Source: Hanleya hanleyi
Lineage: Eukaryota > Mollusca > Polyplacophora > Lepidopleurida > Hanleyidae
DNA: 64,000 bases
Assembly (NCBI GenBank): GCA_036873755.1
Contig: JAVTVY010018774.1
Span: 1 to 64,000 of the forward strand
Direction of reading: 5' to 3'
The notes under the pieces are model-generated. The model was not told where the DNA came from. It saw only the letters and a list, made by a program, of their open reading frames with translations, and ran no database searches. Every line of letters starts with the position of its first letter. Within the stretch, counting starts at the first letter, position 1. Positions 62,762 through 64,000 of this stretch are shown one piece after another. Both the position numbers and the translations under genes were made by a program.

Positions 62762-62971
62762 TGCGTGACTCCAGCAAGAGACAGCTGTGGCCTGCTGTGG
62801 ACCTGATGTCCACTGCAGGTGACGACGACTTGGCCAGGAAGTCAAGAGGACCGTCGTCTTGTAATTCTGTTGTATATACGCTGTACATATGTTCTGTTCT
62901 GCACTCCCGTGCTACTGGTAGCGTGACGAGAGCCATGACGGGGGCGTCATGATTTTCGAAGGCGGGGGTAG

Positions 62972-64000
62972 TGTAACGAAAGTACCAAATGACAGCGACC
63001 CCTTGGGATCCCCTTTAATCAGCCACTGCTTGTGTTCTGACACGTGACTACTGTGAAAACGAAAGTTACATTGGGTTTATGTGTGCGGTTCACTTACCTG
63101 GTGGAATTCAACGCTGTAATTTGCCTAGAATGAACTATAATAGTCCGTGAGACAGACAATGCCTCGAAATCCCGGTGAAGGTATCTCAAACGACCAGTCG
63201 GGACGGTAATAGGAGCCCTGGTGAGATACTCGCTTCGCTGAGAATGACGTCAGTCAGGAATGCGGAAGTCGATTTCGGTAAATATGCAGATGAGATACAG
63301 TGAACTTTGCGGTCTTCGTATGAATTAACTAGAGGGAGTTGGAAGCTGATATTTACCAGTTATGTCCGTTATGAATTATGGTTTGTTCCTCCATAGCCCT
63401 ATTTATCCAGCGAAGTCCAGATAAACTGATAGGGAAGTGGTGTAAGTGACAATATAGAGGGCGCTGTCATCTTCGACGACGTGTTTCTGCCTTTATCCGC
63501 AGAAGAGCGGTAGCCATATATAAGCCGGACTCTCGCTGAAACGAGGCAGACCAGCAGAAACATCGAGGTGAGAGCACACGCCAAATCATTTGGGGAGAAG
63601 AAATCCAATACATTGCCGGGCCGGAGAAAGGCCGCCGAATTAGTGCCGCCGCCGAATTTGTACATTGCCGGGCCGGGGAGGAAGGCCGCCGCCGAATTGG
63701 AGAAGTACCGCCGCCGAATTTGGGACCAGGCCGCCGAATATTATAGCATCATCATTGCATACATTTACACACACTTACATTCACATGTTCGGGCCGTGTT
63801 TACTCTACTTCGATCTCTATTCGGCATCAACCGTATTGCACAGTTGAACGGATATTGCGCTGGAAGTTAAGAGTATAGACGTTTATCGCCAATGGTTATT
63901 CTTATTCTCTACCGTACGCCAGTACGGGCTCAGCTCTGGGAATTAACTAACGGCGTTAGGGTCGATAGCATGGCCATACATTAGCCGCATCTCTCTTTGC
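62972..64000 (+). repeat. 3' long terminal repeat (truncated by window end)
   Basis: Matches 57864-58897 with scattered substitutions and a changed number of GCCGCCGAATT units; TATATAAG at 63517-63524. The differences mean the insertion is not brand new. Confidence 0.88.

Larger units (their letters stand above)
57864..64000 (+). mobile_element. Ty3/gypsy-type LTR retrotransposon with internal pol deletion
   Basis: The 5' LTR (57864-60475) and the start of the 3' LTR (62972-64000, cut by window end) are direct copies beginning TGTAACGAAAGTACC. A purine-rich tract (GAAGGCGGGGGTAG) immediately precedes the 3' LTR. The internal region is only 2.5 kb and carries one frame joining gag to the integrase C-terminus; protease, RT, RNase H and the integrase core are missing. 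Confidence 0.88.

Overview
The window looks like invertebrate nuclear DNA, most likely from a mollusc. It has spliced genes with canonical GT-AG introns, truncated LINEs, fragments of a SINE with the GTGAGTGAAT...ACGTCGCTTTC signature common in molluscan genomes, minisatellites and several foldback elements. Only two host loci are recognisable. They are head-to-head paralogs of a multi-pass membrane transporter, probably of the CRT-like drug/metabolite transporter family: exon 1 on the minus strand (13544-14117) and a complete four-exon gene on the plus strand (37114-42650).

The main content is two copies of one Polinton/Maverick-type element (an endogenous, virus-like DNA transposon) in opposite orientation. 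Copy A (1-9863) is cut by the left window edge and read mostly on the minus strand. Copy B (14861-29281) is complete: it begins AGTAGTG..., ends ...CACTACT, and is flanked by the 6-bp duplication CAGGTA. Gene order in B is a divergent C2H2 zinc-finger gene, a tail-anchored small protein, two PC4-like paralogs, a retroviral-type integrase with chromodomain, a mucin-like membrane protein, an A32-type packaging ATPase, a pX-like protein, a proline-rich protein, a minor capsid protein, a basic core protein, the major capsid protein and an adenain-like protease. There is no room for, and no sign of, a protein-primed DNA polymerase B. Most genes have their own TATA box, several of them inside the 3' end of the gene before. 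Copy A has a frameshifted integrase but intact visible virion genes; copy B has an intact integrase but damaged virion genes.

The element ends are long and modular. They carry 22-bp arrays around an AANATGGCGGCG core (YY1-like), ~151-bp arrays containing GCGCATGCGC (NRF1-like), and TGACGTCA (CRE) sites. The divergent zinc-finger promoter holds a short tandem-repeat block that is different in A and B although its flanks are conserved, and the zinc fingers differ at predicted base-contacting residues.

Region by region: 1-9863 Polinton A; 9864-11827 a large inverted repeat; 12051-12573 a tandem repeat and a MITE; 13544-14117 transporter paralog exon 1; 14861-29281 Polinton B with a LINE inserted in its left end; 30390-34665 two large minisatellites; 37114-42650 the transporter gene, with a GC-rich foldback element in intron 2; 43.5-49.7 kb dispersed repeats and foldback elements; 50119-57278 a 7.2-kb noncoding foldback structure with palindrome-rich ends; 57864-64000 a Ty3/gypsy-type LTR retrotransposon with 2.6-kb LTRs and an internal deletion that fuses gag to the integrase C-terminus.
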